A stretch of DNA of 64,000 nt from Alkalilacustris brevis (GTDB lineage Bacteria; Pseudomonadota; Alphaproteobacteria; Rhodobacterales; Rhodobacteraceae). The stretch is from the NCBI RefSeq assembly GCF_003350345.1, contig NZ_QNVJ01000064.1:62001-126000 (forward strand), written 5' to 3'. Positions 45,488-55,921 of this stretch are shown here, one piece after another (position 1 is the first letter of the stretch; each line of letters opens with the position of its first letter). The position numbers and the translations under genes are program-made. The notes under the pieces were generated by a model. It was not told the origin of the DNA. It was given only the letters and a program-made list of their open reading frames with translations, and made no database searches.

Positions 45488-47314
45488 ATGACACAGCCAC
45501 ACCCCCTGCCCCGCCCCTTGCCCTCCTGGCCCGAGGCCGCACCACGCCTGATCGCGGTGGCCGCAGGCCGCGCGCCCGCCGATCTGGTGATCTCGAATGC
45601 CGCTGTCGTCTCGGTGCACACGCGCGAGGTTCTGCAAGGCTGGTCCGTCGCCGTGGCGATGGGGCGCTTTGCCTATGTCGGCCCCGATGCCAGCCATTGC
45701 ATCGGCGAGGACACGCAGGTGATCGACGCCGAAGGGCGTTATCTGATCCCGGGGCTGTGCGACGGGCACATGCATATCGAATCCGGGATGCTGACCCCGG
45801 CCGAATTCGCCCGCGCGGTGATCCCGCACGGCACCACCACCATGTTTACCGACCCGCACGAAATCGCCAATGTCTTCGGCCTGCGCGGCGTGCGGCTGAT
45901 GCATGACGAGGCGCTGTTGCAGCCGATCAACATCTTCACGCAGATGCCGTCCTGCGCGCCCTCGGCACCGGGGCTTGAAACCACGGGCCATGAGATCACC
46001 CCCGACGACGTGGCCGAGGCGCTGACCTGGCCGGGCATCGTCGGGCTGGGCGAGATGATGAACTTTCCCGGCGTGATCGCCGGTGACGAAAAGATGCTGG
46101 CCGAGATCGCCGCGACCCAGAACGCAGGCCGCACCGTGGGCGGCCATTATGCCAGTCCCGATCTTGGCCCCGCCTTTCACGCTTATGCCGCGGGCGGGCC
46201 CGCCGACGACCACGAAGGCACCCGCGAGCAAGACGCCATCGCCCGGATGCGCCAGGGGATGCGCGCCATGATCCGGCTGGGCAGCGCCTGGTATGACGTG
46301 GAGAGCCAGATCACCGCGATCACCGAAAAGGGCCTCGACCCGCGCGGCATGATCCTGTGCACCGATGATTGCCATTCGGGCACGTTGGTCGAAGACGGCC
46401 ACATGAACCGCGCGGTGCGCCACGCCATCGATTGCGGCGCCGACCCGCTGGTGGCGCTGCAGATGGCGACGATCAACACCGCAACCCATTTCGGGCTTGA
46501 GCGTGAGGTCGGGTCGATCACGCCGGGGCGCGCGGGCGACATGATCCTGACCAGTGACCTGCGGCGCCTGCCGATCGAGCGGGTCTTTGCCCGCGGCGTC
46601 AGCGCGGCCGAGGACGGGCGCATCACCGTCGAGTGCCCGCATGGTGACTGGCCCGAGGAGGTGCGCCGCTCGGTGCGCCTGAAACGCACGCTGCGTGCCG
46701 ATGATTTTACCGCCCCTGCCCCCGAGGGCGCGCGCGAGGTCACCGCCCGCGTGATCGGTGTGGTCGAGAACCAGGCCCCCACCCGGGCGCTGACCGCAAC
46801 GCTGGCCGTGAACGATGGCGCCATCCAGCCCGACCCGGCGCAGGATATTGCCCATATCGCGCTGGTCGAACGCCACCGCGCCACTGGCGGCGTGGTCAAC
46901 GGGTTCGTCTCGGGCTTTGGGTATCAGGGCCGGATGGCGGTGGCCTCGACCGTGGCGCATGACAGCCATCACATGATCGTCGTGGGCACCTGCCGAGAAA
47001 ACATGGCACTGGCCGCCAACCGGCTCGGTGCCATCGGCGGCGGCGTCAGCGTCTGGCGCGACGGTCGCCCGCTGGCCGAGGTGCGCCTGCCCATCGCCGG
47101 GCTGATGTCGGACCGCCCCGCGACCGAGGTGGCCAAGGCCGCCGCAGGCATGGTTGCGGCCATGGCCGAATGTGGCTGCACGCTCAACAACGCCTTCATG
47201 CAGCACAGCCTGCTGGCGCTTGTGGTCATCCCGGAACTGCGCATTTCGGACAAGGGGCTGGTCGATGTAACCCGTTTTGCGCTGACCGATCTGGTAACGG
47301 ACCACACAGCATGA
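45488..47314 (+). CDS. ade: Adenine deaminase
   Basis: A 608-residue amidohydrolase turning adenine into hypoxanthine and ammonia. Metal-binding HMHIES (94-99), DPHEIANV (122-129), and LCTDDCHSGTLVEDGHMNRA in the middle are the family landmarks; the C-terminal domain has the FVSGFGYQGRMAVASTVAHD segment. The start ATG 45488 is chosen for homology-like N-terminus; the ribosome site is weak. It overlaps the AMP nucleosidase gene by ATGA, making a purine-salvage pair: AMP to adenine to hypoxanthine. Confidence 0.93.
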   Translation: MTQPHPLPRPLPSWPEAAPRLIAVAAGRAPADLVISNAAVVSVHTREVLQGWSVAVAMGRFAYVGPDASHCIGEDTQVIDAEGRYLIPGLCDGHMHIESGMLTPAEFARAVIPHGTTTMFTDPHEIANVFGLRGVRLMHDEALLQPINIFTQMPSCAPSAPGLETTGHEITPDDVAEALTWPGIVGLGEMMNFPGVIAGDEKMLAEIAATQNAGRTVGGHYASPDLGPAFHAYAAGGPADDHEGTREQDAIARMRQGMRAMIRLGSAWYDVESQITAITEKGLDPRGMILCTDDCHSGTLVEDGHMNRAVRHAIDCGADPLVALQMATINTATHFGLEREVGSITPGRAGDMILTSDLRRLPIERVFARGVSAAEDGRITVECPHGDWPEEVRRSVRLKRTLRADDFTAPAPEGAREVTARVIGVVENQAPTRALTATLAVNDGAIQPDPAQDIAHIALVERHRATGGVVNGFVSGFGYQGRMAVASTVAHDSHHMIVVGTCRENMALAANRLGAIGGGVSVWRDGRPLAEVRLPIAGLMSDRPATEVAKAAAGMVAAMAECGCTLNNAFMQHSLLALVVIPELRISDKGLVDVTRFALTDLVTDHTA

Positions 47315-48795
47315 GCCGCGATGACATCACCCCGGCCGTCTTCAGCCCCGAACATCCGGCGCCCGAGGCCTTTGCCGATGCCGCGGCGGCCGTGGAACGG
47401 CTGTGCGAACTTCACGCCACGGCCACGCACTTTCTGACCGGGCATTTCACCCGCATCCTTGCGGGTGCGGCACCCGAAGGCCGCTTTCGCGCCTTCTACC
47501 CCGAGATCCGCCTTACAGTTACAAGCTATGCGAAGACCGACAGCCGCCTGAGCTTCGGCCATGTAGCCGAGCCGGGTACCTATGCCACCACCGTCACCAG
47601 GCCAGACCTGTTTCGCAACTATCTGGTACAGCAGATCGATCTGATCCTGCGCAGCCACGGCGTACCCGTCACCATCGGCCTGTCAGGCACGCCGATCCCG
47701 ATTCATTTCGCGGTGGCGGGTGAGCCCGATTTGCAAGTCCCGCAGGAAGGGGCGCTGGAATTTCCCCTGCGCGACATCTTCGATGTCCCCGACCTGTCAT
47801 CGACCAACGACGATATCGTCAACGGCATGGCGCCGCGAGCGCCTGATGGCGCGGCGCCGCTTGCCCCGTTCAGCGCGCAGCGGGTGGACTATTCGCTGGC
47901 CCGGCTTGCACATTACACGGCAACCGACCCGGTGCATTTCCAGAACCATGTGCTGTTTACCAACTACCAGTTCTATGTTGACGAGTTCGAAGCCTTCGCC
48001 CGCAAGGCGCTGGCCGATCCGGCCTCGGGATATACCGCGCTGGTCGGGCCAGGCAACGCCGTCATCACCGATCCCGATGCCCCGCTGCCGGCGCTGACGC
48101 GCATACCGCAGATGCCCAGTTATCACCTCAAGCGCGAGGGCGGTTCGGGCATCACGCTGGTCAATATCGGAGTTGGCCCGTCGAACGCGAAAACCGCCAC
48201 CGACCATATCGCTGTGCTGCGGCCCCATGCCTGGCTGATGGTCGGCCATTGCGCGGGGCTGCGCAACAGCCAGCGGCTGGGCGATTTCGTGCTGGCCCAT
48301 GCCTACCTGCGCGAGGACAACGTGCTCAATGATGATCTGCCGATCTGGGTGCCCATTCCGGCGCTGGCCGAGATCCAGATCGCGCTGCAAGAGGCCGTGG
48401 CCGAGATCACCCGGCTTGAAGGGTTCGAGCTCAAGCGCATCATGCGCACCGGCACCGTGGCCACCATCGACAACCGCAACTGGGAGTTGCGCGACCAGTC
48501 CGGCCCGGTGCGGCGGCTGTCGCTGTCGCGCGCCATTGCGCTGGACATGGAAAGCGCGACCATCGCGGCCAACGGCTTCCGCTTTCGCGTGCCTTATGGA
48601 ACGCTGCTATGTGTCTCCGACAAACCGCTGCATGGCGAATTGAAACTGCCTGGCATGGCGACCGACTTCTACCGCACCCAGGTTTCGCGCCATTTGCTGA
48701 TCGGTGTGCGCGCGATGGAGCGGTTGCGCGAAATGCCGCTTGAACGCATTCACAGCCGGAAACTGCGCAGCTTTGAGGAAACCGCGTTCCTCTGA
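47311..48795 (+). CDS. amn: AMP nucleosidase
   Basis: A 494-residue enzyme that splits AMP to adenine and ribose 5-phosphate. The N-terminal AMP-nucleosidase domain (~1-170) includes IRLTVTSYAKTDSRLSFGHV. The C-terminal nucleoside-phosphorylase-like domain has HIAVLRPHAWLMVGHCAGLR and a DMESATIAANGFRFRVPYG substrate loop. Its start overlaps the adenine deaminase stop codon (ATGA), so the two successive reactions are made together. This gives the cell a way to lower AMP and recover purine base and ammonia. Confidence 0.94.
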   Translation: MSRDDITPAVFSPEHPAPEAFADAAAAVERLCELHATATHFLTGHFTRILAGAAPEGRFRAFYPEIRLTVTSYAKTDSRLSFGHVAEPGTYATTVTRPDLFRNYLVQQIDLILRSHGVPVTIGLSGTPIPIHFAVAGEPDLQVPQEGALEFPLRDIFDVPDLSSTNDDIVNGMAPRAPDGAAPLAPFSAQRVDYSLARLAHYTATDPVHFQNHVLFTNYQFYVDEFEAFARKALADPASGYTALVGPGNAVITDPDAPLPALTRIPQMPSYHLKREGGSGITLVNIGVGPSNAKTATDHIAVLRPHAWLMVGHCAGLRNSQRLGDFVLAHAYLREDNVLNDDLPIWVPIPALAEIQIALQEAVAEITRLEGFELKRIMRTGTVATIDNRNWELRDQSGPVRRLSLSRAIALDMESATIAANGFRFRVPYGTLLCVSDKPLHGELKLPGMATDFYRTQVSRHLLIGVRAMERLREMPLERIHSRKLRSFEETAFL

Positions 48796-48849
48796 TGCCA
48801 TAGAGCCTGTAAAAACACCCTTTCCCCAGCCCGTGACGCCAGAAAATCG

Positions 48850-48878
48850 TTGTAACGGCTGTCATGATAGGGCTAGAT
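48850..48878 (+). promoter_or_regulatory. Possible sigma-70 promoter of the HU gene
   Basis: TTGTAA at 48850-48855 and CTAGAT at 48873-48878 with a 17-bp spacer, about 52 bp before the HU ATG. The -10 match is poor, so this is a suggestion. Confidence 0.3.
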
Positions 48879-48930
48879 GCGCGCGAACATTGCCCGACCA
48901 AACGGGCGGTATCTGCAGGAGAGAGAAAGA

Positions 48931-49221
48931 ATGACAGCCAAACCGATGACCAAGACTCAGCTCGTCGCGACCCTCGCCGAGGAAATGGGTTCGGACAAGA
49001 AAAGCGCCTCGGCTGCGCTCGATGCCATTTCCGCGGTGATCACCCGCGAGGTATCCAACGGCGGGGCGGTAACACTGCCCGGCATCGGCAAGGTCTTCAC
49101 GCGCGAGCGTCCCGCCCGCACCGTGCTGAACCCGGCAACCGGCGAACAGATCCACAAGGATGCCGACAAGGTCGTCAAGGTGACCATCGCCAAGGCACTG
49201 AAAGACAGCGTCAACGGCTGA
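48931..49221 (+). CDS. HU family DNA-binding protein
   Basis: A 96-residue histone-like protein that bends and compacts DNA. The family fold is evident: helices with TKTQLVATLAEEMGSDKKSA, the beta arms GAVTLPGIGKVFTRERPART, a conserved NPATGEQI turn, and KALKDSVNG at the end. AGGAGAG lies upstream of the ATG. Single gene followed by a good terminator. Confidence 0.94.
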   Translation: MTAKPMTKTQLVATLAEEMGSDKKSASAALDAISAVITREVSNGGAVTLPGIGKVFTRERPARTVLNPATGEQIHKDADKVVKVTIAKALKDSVNG

Positions 49222-49262
49222 TCAGCTTGAACTGCGCCGCTTTGGCGCAGCTTGCCTTTTCG

Positions 49263-49291
49263 GGGTCGCCTGCGGGCGGCCCTTTTCTTTT
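49263..49291 (+). terminator. Rho-independent terminator of the HU gene
   Basis: GGGTCGCC (49263-49270) pairs with GGCGGCCC (49275-49282), one G-T pair, followed by TTTTCTTTT. A second hairpin just upstream, CTGCGCC (49232-49238) with GGCGCAG (49244-49250), adds a tandem stem. Confidence 0.85.
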
Positions 49292-49354
49292 GCCGGCTCT
49301 TTTCTTTTGGCGATCCTTCGCATAAGCCGGCGGCAGATCGCAGGAAAGGCCGCT

Positions 49355-50269
49355 ATGGATATCCGCGCAATCTTCATGGGGATGGCCTTTTCCCTGATGT
49401 GGTCATCGGCCTTTGCCTCGGCCAGGATCATCGTGCTCGATGCACCGCCGCTGACGGCGCTGGCACTGCGCTTTCTGCTTTCGGGGTTGATCGGCGTGGC
49501 GCTGGCGCGGGCGCTGGGGCAAAGCTGGCACCTCAGCCCGGCGCAGTGGCGGGCCACGGTGCTTTTCGGGATCAGCCAGAACGCGCTTTATCTTGGCCTG
49601 AACTTTGTCGCCATGCAGACGGTCGAGGCCTCTCTGGCTGTCATCATCGCCTCGACCATGCCACTTCTGGTTGCAGCGGCGGGCTGGGGGCTTCTGGGGC
49701 ACCGGCTGCGGCCGATTGGCCTGGCGGGGCTGGTCACAGGGTTCCTCGGTGTCATGCTCATCATGGGCGGCAGGCTTGGTGCCGGGGTCGATCTGTTTGG
49801 CGTGGCGCTGTGTGTGCTCGGGGTGATCGCGCTGGCCGCCGCAACATTGTCGCTGCGCAGCGCATCCTCGGGCGGGAATGTGCTGATGGTTGTCGGGTTG
49901 CAGATGCTGGTTGGCGCGGCACTCCTGGCCGGGCCGGCGCTGGCCTTTGAAAGCTATGAGGTCCGCTGGAGCGCGGGGCTGGTGGGCGCTTTCCTGTATC
50001 AGGTTCTGGTGCCCGGCCTGATGGCCACCTGGGTCTGGTTCAAACTGGTCGAGCGGATTGGCGCCGTGCGCGCCGCAACCTTCCATTTTCTCAACCCGTT
50101 CTTCGGGGTGGCTATTGCCGCCGCACTTCTGGGCGAACATCTTGGCCCGCTGGATGTCGTGGGGGTGGTCATCGTCGCGGCGGGGATTCTGGCCGTGCAG
50201 CTTGCGCGCCAGACCGTGCCGCCCCCGAACCCGGCGGCCCCGATGCCGCCCGCACCGTCAGGCCGGTAG
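49355..50269 (+). CDS. DMT superfamily transporter (EamA)
   Basis: A 304-residue protein with ten hydrophobic helices in two EamA repeats; the first starts MDIRAIFMGMAFSLMWSSAF and the second ends in FLNPFFGVAIAAALLGEHLG, the usual EamA closing motif. It probably exports or takes up small metabolites; substrate unknown. AGGAAAGG lies upstream of ATG 49355. Its last 12 bp overlap the end of the convergent ubiH-like gene. Confidence 0.88.
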   Translation: MDIRAIFMGMAFSLMWSSAFASARIIVLDAPPLTALALRFLLSGLIGVALARALGQSWHLSPAQWRATVLFGISQNALYLGLNFVAMQTVEASLAVIIASTMPLLVAAAGWGLLGHRLRPIGLAGLVTGFLGVMLIMGGRLGAGVDLFGVALCVLGVIALAAATLSLRSASSGGNVLMVVGLQMLVGAALLAGPALAFESYEVRWSAGLVGAFLYQVLVPGLMATWVWFKLVERIGAVRAATFHFLNPFFGVAIAAALLGEHLGPLDVVGVVIVAAGILAVQLARQTVPPPNPAAPMPPAPSGR

Positions 50270-51487
50270 ACCCCGCAGCAGCCGGGGCAGTTCCCCTTCG
50301 AGTCCGGCAGCCTCGCGCAGGATACGCCGGCGCAGCGCGGGCGTTCGGCTGACCAGCCCCATCCCCAAGTCGCGCAGCCCGCGCAGCAGGGCGTTGTCGT
50401 TCGAGAACACCCGGTTGAGCGTATCGGTTGCCAGCGCCATCGTGGTGGTGTCGAACCGGCGCCAGCGCTGATACTCTGCCAGCGCGAGGGCCGCGCCCAC
50501 GTCCTCGCCCCGGCGCGCGGCATCCAGCACCACCTCGGCCAGCGCGGCCACGTCGCGCAGCCCCAGGTTCAGCCCCTGCCCCGCGATCGGATGCAACCCA
50601 TGCGCCGCGTCACCCACCAGTGCCAGACGCTGCGCGATGAAGCTTTGCGCCAGTGACAGCCCCAACGGATAGGTGAAGCGCGCGCCTTCCAGCCTGATCT
50701 CGCCCAGGAAATCCCCGAACCGCGGGCGCAGCACCTCCAGATAGGCAGCATCGTCCAACGCCTGGATCATCTGCGCGGTCTCGTCACGCTCGCTCCAGAC
50801 GATCGAGCTGCGATTGCCCGGCAGCGGCAGGATCGCCAGCGGCCCCGGCGGCATGAAGAACTGATGCGCGATGCCGTGGTGGGGCAGATCATGCGCGATG
50901 GCGCAAACCAGTGCAGTCTGGCCATAGCTCCAGCCGGTGCGCCGGATGCCGGCGCGCCGGGCGGTGCCGCTTTGGCGCCCGTCGCAACCCACCAGTAACC
51001 CGCCGGTCAAGCTTTGGCCATCGTCCAATGTCACCCGCACAGCATCTGGCCCGGCCTCCTGTGCCACCACGCGGCGCCCCGGCAGATGGGTGATGCCCGG
51101 CGCGGCCTGCATCGCATCCAGCAGGGCGCGGCGCAGATAACGATCCTCAAGCATGTGGCCCATCGGGCCTTCTTCCAGTTCGGCATGGTCAAGGTGCAGG
51201 AAAAATGGTGCCGGTCCCTCACCCGCGCGCCCGTCGCTGGCCTTGACCTCGAGAATGGGCTGCGCGTGCGCCTCTAGCTCCGGCCAGAGCCCGATGGCCG
51301 TCAGCAGCCGCACCGACGCCATCGCCAGCGCATAGGCGCGGCCGTCGAAACCGGCATCACGGCGCGGCGCCTCGTCCAGCGCGTCGATCACGCAAACACG
51401 CAGCAACCCGCCCTGGGCCAGCGCAAGCGCCAGCGCCGGGCCGTTCAGCCCGCCGCCGACGATAAGGATATCCGCATCGCGTTCCAT
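50258..51487 (-). CDS. UbiH/UbiF/VisC/COQ6-family FAD monooxygenase
   Basis: A 409-residue flavoprotein hydroxylase of ubiquinone synthesis. The FAD Rossmann motif ILIVGGGLNGPALALALAQG is at the N-terminus, a GCDGRQS motif near 165, and GDAAHGLHPIAGQGLNLGLR near 295 binds the flavin ribityl part. It adds a ring hydroxyl to a ubiquinone precursor; which carbon (C1, C5 or C6) cannot be told. The start is ATG 51487 with GGAGG very close; ATG 51520 is an alternative. Confidence 0.87.
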   Translation of the reverse strand: MERDADILIVGGGLNGPALALALAQGGLLRVCVIDALDEAPRRDAGFDGRAYALAMASVRLLTAIGLWPELEAHAQPILEVKASDGRAGEGPAPFFLHLDHAELEEGPMGHMLEDRYLRRALLDAMQAAPGITHLPGRRVVAQEAGPDAVRVTLDDGQSLTGGLLVGCDGRQSGTARRAGIRRTGWSYGQTALVCAIAHDLPHHGIAHQFFMPPGPLAILPLPGNRSSIVWSERDETAQMIQALDDAAYLEVLRPRFGDFLGEIRLEGARFTYPLGLSLAQSFIAQRLALVGDAAHGLHPIAGQGLNLGLRDVAALAEVVLDAARRGEDVGAALALAEYQRWRRFDTTTMALATDTLNRVFSNDNALLRGLRDLGMGLVSRTPALRRRILREAAGLEGELPRLLRGLPA

Positions 51488-51742
51488 GCCCTCCAATATG
51501 CCCTGCGCACGCGGATTGTCCATGCGCTGTGCGACGACCTGACGCCGCAGTGCGCTGCCCGGCCAATGGCATGGTCCGCGTGCCGTCGCGGTCATACCGC
51601 CGCGGCAAAAGATATGGGCCGAAAAGACACAATTCCGGCGTGCAAGACCCCGAAAGCCAAGCCTTTTTCTGGACCAACTGCACCCTTGCCGCTATCCTGC
51701 GGCGAAACGGGGCGTCAATGACCCCGGCGAATGAGGCAGATC

Positions 51743-52927
51743 ATGGACTTTCCCGAGCGGTTTTCAAAGCTGCCGGAATATGCGTTTCCGCGCCTGCGCG
51801 CGCTGCTCGACGCTCATGCGCCGGGCGGCGACGTCATTGCCATGACCATTGGCGAGCCACGCCACCCTATGCCCGAATTTCTGGGCGAGGTTCTGGCGCG
51901 CCACCAGCATGAATTTGCCAAATACCCACCCAACGAAGGCACCCCGGGATTGCTGGCCGCCATCGCGGGCTGGTTGGAGCGGCGCCACGGCGCACGGCTC
52001 GATCCGGAGACGCAGATCATGGCGCTGAACGGATCGCGTGAGGGAATAGTGAATGCCACTCTGGCGCTTTGCCCCGAGCAAAAGCGCGGCAAGCGCCCCC
52101 TCGTGCTGATGCCCAACCCGTTCTATCAGGCCTATGCCATCGGGGCGCTCGCTGCGGGAGCCGAGCCCGTCTATGTCCCCGCAACCGAGACGACCGGCCA
52201 TTTGCCCGACTACCGCGCGCTACCTTCCGAGGTGCTGGACCGCGCGGCGATCGTGTGGGTCTGCTCGCCGGCCAATCCGCAAGGCAGTATCGCGGGCGAA
52301 GCCTATTGGCAGGATCTTTTCGCATTGGCCGAGCGCCACGATTTCCGCATCTTCTCGGACGAGTGCTATTCCGAGATCTGGCGCGAGGCACCGCCGCCGG
52401 GCGGGCTGGAAATGGCCGCGCGGCATGGCGGGATCGACCCCGAGCGCCTCGTCGTGTTCAACTCGCTTTCGAAGCGGTCGAACCTGCCGGGGCTGAGATC
52501 GGGGTTTGTCGCGGGCGGCCCGCAGGCGCTGCTGCGCATCAAGCGGCTGCGCGCCTATGGCGGCGCGCCGCTGCCGCTACCCATCCAGCACGTTTCCGAA
52601 GCGGCCTGGAACGACGAGGCACACGTCACGGCAAACCGCGCGCTTTACGCCGAGAAATACCGGCTTGCTGACAGCCTGCTGGGCGACCTGCCCGGCTATC
52701 GCAGCCTTGAGGCCGGGTTCTTCCTGTGGCTGCCGGTCGATGACGGCGAGGCGGCGGCGCTGAAACTCTGGCGCGAGACCGGCGTGCGTGTGCTGCCCGG
52801 GGCCTATCTGGCCCGCGATACCGCGCAGGGAAACCCCGGCACGGGCTTTATCCGCGTGGCCATGGTGGCCGCGCCCGACGAATTGCAGTCAGGTCTGACG
52901 CAGATCAGACACTGCCTATACGACTGA
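51743..52927 (+). CDS. Class I/II aminotransferase, probable succinyldiaminopimelate transaminase (DapC-like)
   Basis: A 394-residue PLP-dependent aminotransferase. The PLP Lys is in [17 protein letters not shown], a motif typical of DapC-type enzymes; [10 protein letters not shown] and [12 protein letters not shown] are other conserved parts. DapC transfers an amino group to N-succinyl-2-amino-6-oxopimelate in lysine/diaminopimelate synthesis. ATG 51743 has GAGG six bases upstream; ATG 51731 is less likely. ftsK follows 13 nt downstream and is probably co-transcribed. Confidence 0.83.
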   Translation: MDFPERFSKLPEYAFPRLRALLDAHAPGGDVIAMTIGEPRHPMPEFLGEVLARHQHEFAKYPPNEGTPGLLAAIAGWLERRHGARLDPETQIMALNGSREGIVNATLALCPEQKRGKRPLVLMPNPFYQAYAIGALAAGAEPVYVPATETTGHLPDYRALPSEVLDRAAIVWVCSPANPQGSIAGEAYWQDLFALAERHDFRIFSDECYSEIWREAPPPGGLEMAARHGGIDPERLVVFNSLSKRSNLPGLRSGFVAGGPQALLRIKRLRAYGGAPLPLPIQHVSEAAWNDEAHVTANRALYAEKYRLADSLLGDLPGYRSLEAGFFLWLPVDDGEAAALKLWRETGVRVLPGAYLARDTAQGNPGTGFIRVAMVAAPDELQSGLTQIRHCLYD

Positions 52928-52940
52928 GGCGAGGGACATA

Positions 52941-55865
52941 ATGGCAAGCTATAACGCACGGCATCGCGACCCGTTTCTTGACAGCTCCACCCGCGTGGCG
53001 CTGGAACGCCGCGCCAAGGAGCTGATCGGCCTTGGCCTGATCGGGCTTGCGGTGGCGGTCGCAATGATGCTGGGCTCATACATGCCGGACGATCCCAACT
53101 GGCTGGCCGCCACGGATGAGCCGGCGCAGAACCTGCTGGGCCGCTTCGGCGCGTCAGTGGCGGCGGCGCTGTTCATCATCGCGGGCCATGGCGCCTGGGC
53201 AATCGTGTTCGTGCTGGGAGCCTGGGGGCTACGCTTTGTGCTGCACCGCGGTGGCGAGCGCGCCTTCAGCCGTGCAATCTTCGCGCCCATCGCGGTGGCG
53301 CTGGCCTCGATCTATGCCGCCACGCTGGTGCCCAGTGCGGGCTGGGAGCACTCCTTCGGCCTTGGCGGGCTGTTCGGCGACACGATCCTTGGCGCCATCC
53401 TTTCTGCCGCGCCGGTGCAGGCAACCTTCGGCCTGCGGGTGATCTCGCTTCTGCTGGCGGTCGGGATGGTCGCCATGGGCCTGTTCGTCACAGGGTTCGT
53501 GCGCCCGGAACTGCGCGCAATACTGCGGTATTTCGTGCTCGGGCTGCTGTTGGCCTATGCGACAACGCTGCGGCTGATGGTGCAGCTTTTCCGTGGCGGC
53601 CGTGTGGCGGCAGCGTCGCTGCGCGACCGCAAGGCAATGCAGCACCCCGGCAATGCCCCCGCTGCGCGGCATGAGGCGGCGGGCGTCGGGCCTGGCGAGG
53701 CCACAGGGCCTGCGCCCGTTCGCCGCGTCGCCCCTTCCGTTGTCCGCGCCGCCGGGTCCGGCGGGGCCGAGGGCCTGCGGGCACAGCGCCCGGCAGCATA
53801 TGATGTGCCAGCGCAAGAGCCCGCTGAGGCCCCGACGCAACAGAAATCGGGCCTGCTGGCGCGCCTGCCCGAGCTTGTCCGTCGCCGCGGCGAACCGACG
53901 CCACCGCCCGAACTGATCGAACACGAGCTTCCGGAACACGCCCGCGGCGCTGAGGCCCCGGATGATGACCGGATCAAGGCCCGCATCGCCGATGTGATCC
54001 GGGCGCGTTCGCGGCAGGTACCGGTGCTGAAGATCACGCGCCAGGAGCCTCCGGTCGTGCGGGGCGCAGGACCAGAAGCGCGCGCGGCCTCGCTGCCCGG
54101 CAGGGCAATGCCGGCAACCCCACCGCAAGAGGCCCCCCCGCGCAACCTTTACGCAAGCGATACCGCCCTGCACGGCCACACCGCCGAGCATGATCCCTTC
54201 CTCGATGACGGGCATGACGCAGATTTCGCCGCCGCAAGGCCTGCGCTGAGCACCCGCAAGGTTGTCCAGCATCCGCCGCGCAAGCCGGCCCCGCCTTCGC
54301 GGCGCGCGCAGGAAGAGGCGCAGCCCGCGCTGCGTTTTGAAGACCCCCCAGCGCCAGAGTATGAGCTGCCGCCGCTTTCGCTGCTGTCCAACCCCGGCTC
54401 CATCGTGCGCCAGCAACTTTCCGACGAGGCGCTGGAAGAAAACGCCCGGATGCTGGAGAACGTGCTGGATGATTACGGCGTGAAGGGCGAGATCGTCAGC
54501 GTCCGCCCCGGCCCTGTCGTCACGCTATACGAACTCGAACCCGCGCCGGGGCTGAAGGCCAGCCGCGTGATCGGCCTGTCTGACGATATCGCGCGCTCGA
54601 TGTCGGCGCTTTCGGCGCGCGTCTCGACGGTGCCGGGGCGCTCGGTGATCGGGATCGAACTGCCCAATGCCCACCGCGAAAAGGTCTTGCTGCGCGAGAT
54701 TCTGGGCGCGCGCGATTTCGGCGATACCGGCCTGCGCCTGCCGCTGGCCCTGGGCAAGGGGATCGATGGCGAACCCATTGTGGCAAACCTGGCCAAGATG
54801 CCGCACCTGCTGATCGCGGGCACCACCGGCTCGGGCAAGTCGGTCGCGATCAACACCATGATCCTGAGCCTGCTTTACAAGCTCAACCCCGAGGAATGCC
54901 GCCTGATCATGATCGACCCGAAGATGCTGGAACTTTCCGTCTATGACGGCATCCCGCATCTGCTGTCCCCCGTTGTGACCGACCCGAAGAAGGCCGTGGT
55001 GGCGCTGAAATGGGTCGTCGGCGAGATGGAGGAACGCTATCGCAAGATGTCCAAGATGGGCGTGCGCAACATCGAGGGCTTCAACGGCCGCGTGCGCGAG
55101 GCGCTGGCGAAGGGCGAGATGTTCCAGCGCACCGTGCAGACGGGCTTTGACGACGAAACCGGCGAGCCCGTGTTCGAAACCGATGAATTCGCACCCGAAA
55201 CGCTGCCCTATATCGTCGTCGTCGTCGACGAGATGGCCGACCTGATGATGGTCGCCGGCAAGGAGATCGAGGCGTGCATCCAGCGCCTTGCGCAGATGGC
55301 GCGGGCCTCGGGCATTCACCTGATCATGGCCACGCAGCGCCCGAGCGTCGATGTGATTACCGGCACGATCAAGGCGAACTTCCCCACGCGCATCAGCTTT
55401 CAGGTGACATCGAAGATCGACAGCCGCACCATCCTCGGCGAGATGGGCGCCGAGCAGCTTCTGGGCATGGGCGACATGCTCTACATGGCTGGCGGCGGGC
55501 GGATCACCCGCATCCACGGCCCCTTCGTGAGCGACGAAGAGGTCGAGGAAGTCGTCAATCACCTGAAAAGCTTCGGCCCACCCGAATATGTCGGCGGCGT
55601 GGTCTCCGGCCCCGATGACGGCCGCGAGGCCGATATCGATGCGGTGCTGGGGCTGGGCGGCAACACCGATGGCGAGGATGCGCTCTACGATCAGGCGCTG
55701 GCGATTGTCGCACGTGACCGCAAGTGTTCGACCTCCTACATCCAGCGCAAGTTGGGCATCGGCTACAACAAGGCCGCGCGACTTGTCGAGCAGATGGAGG
55801 ATGAGGGCGCCGTCAGTTCGGCCAACCATGTGGGCAAACGCGAGGTGCTGCTGCCCGAACCCTGA
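52941..55865 (+). CDS. ftsK: DNA translocase FtsK
   Basis: A 974-residue chromosome-segregation motor. The N-terminal ~210 residues hold four membrane helices (for example [20 protein letters not shown]). A proline/alanine/glutamate-rich linker spans ~215-480. The motor follows with Walker A GTTGSGKS (627-634, Lys633) and Walker [12 protein letters not shown] (Asp763-Glu764). The C-terminal gamma winged-helix (~910-970, [20 protein letters not shown]) reads KOPS sequences. GAGGCGAGGG precedes the ATG. All parts are complete. Confidence 0.96.
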   Translation: MASYNARHRDPFLDSSTRVALERRAKELIGLGLIGLAVAVAMMLGSYMPDDPNWLAATDEPAQNLLGRFGASVAAALFIIAGHGAWAIVFVLGAWGLRFVLHRGGERAFSRAIFAPIAVALASIYAATLVPSAGWEHSFGLGGLFGDTILGAILSAAPVQATFGLRVISLLLAVGMVAMGLFVTGFVRPELRAILRYFVLGLLLAYATTLRLMVQLFRGGRVAAASLRDRKAMQHPGNAPAARHEAAGVGPGEATGPAPVRRVAPSVVRAAGSGGAEGLRAQRPAAYDVPAQEPAEAPTQQKSGLLARLPELVRRRGEPTPPPELIEHELPEHARGAEAPDDDRIKARIADVIRARSRQVPVLKITRQEPPVVRGAGPEARAASLPGRAMPATPPQEAPPRNLYASDTALHGHTAEHDPFLDDGHDADFAAARPALSTRKVVQHPPRKPAPPSRRAQEEAQPALRFEDPPAPEYELPPLSLLSNPGSIVRQQLSDEALEENARMLENVLDDYGVKGEIVSVRPGPVVTLYELEPAPGLKASRVIGLSDDIARSMSALSARVSTVPGRSVIGIELPNAHREKVLLREILGARDFGDTGLRLPLALGKGIDGEPIVANLAKMPHLLIAGTTGSGKSVAINTMILSLLYKLNPEECRLIMIDPKMLELSVYDGIPHLLSPVVTDPKKAVVALKWVVGEMEERYRKMSKMGVRNIEGFNGRVREALAKGEMFQRTVQTGFDDETGEPVFETDEFAPETLPYIVVVVDEMADLMMVAGKEIEACIQRLAQMARASGIHLIMATQRPSVDVITGTIKANFPTRISFQVTSKIDSRTILGEMGAEQLLGMGDMLYMAGGGRITRIHGPFVSDEEVEEVVNHLKSFGPPEYVGGVVSGPDDGREADIDAVLGLGGNTDGEDALYDQALAIVARDRKCSTSYIQRKLGIGYNKAARLVEQMEDEGAVSSANHVGKREVLLPEP

Positions 55866-55890
55866 GGCAGGGCCGTTGCGCGCCCGGCAC

Positions 55891-55919
55891 CGCCGGCGCA
55901 GGCTTGCGGCGCGCCGGCG
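55891..55919. terminator. Hairpin between convergent ftsK and SbtA-like gene
   Basis: CGCCGGCGC (55891-55899) pairs perfectly with GCGCCGGCG (55911-55919), loop 11 nt. It sits 26 bp after ftsK and 2 bp past the end of the convergent permease gene, fitting a bidirectional terminator, though no T-run is present. Confidence 0.5.
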
Positions 55920-55921
55920 CC

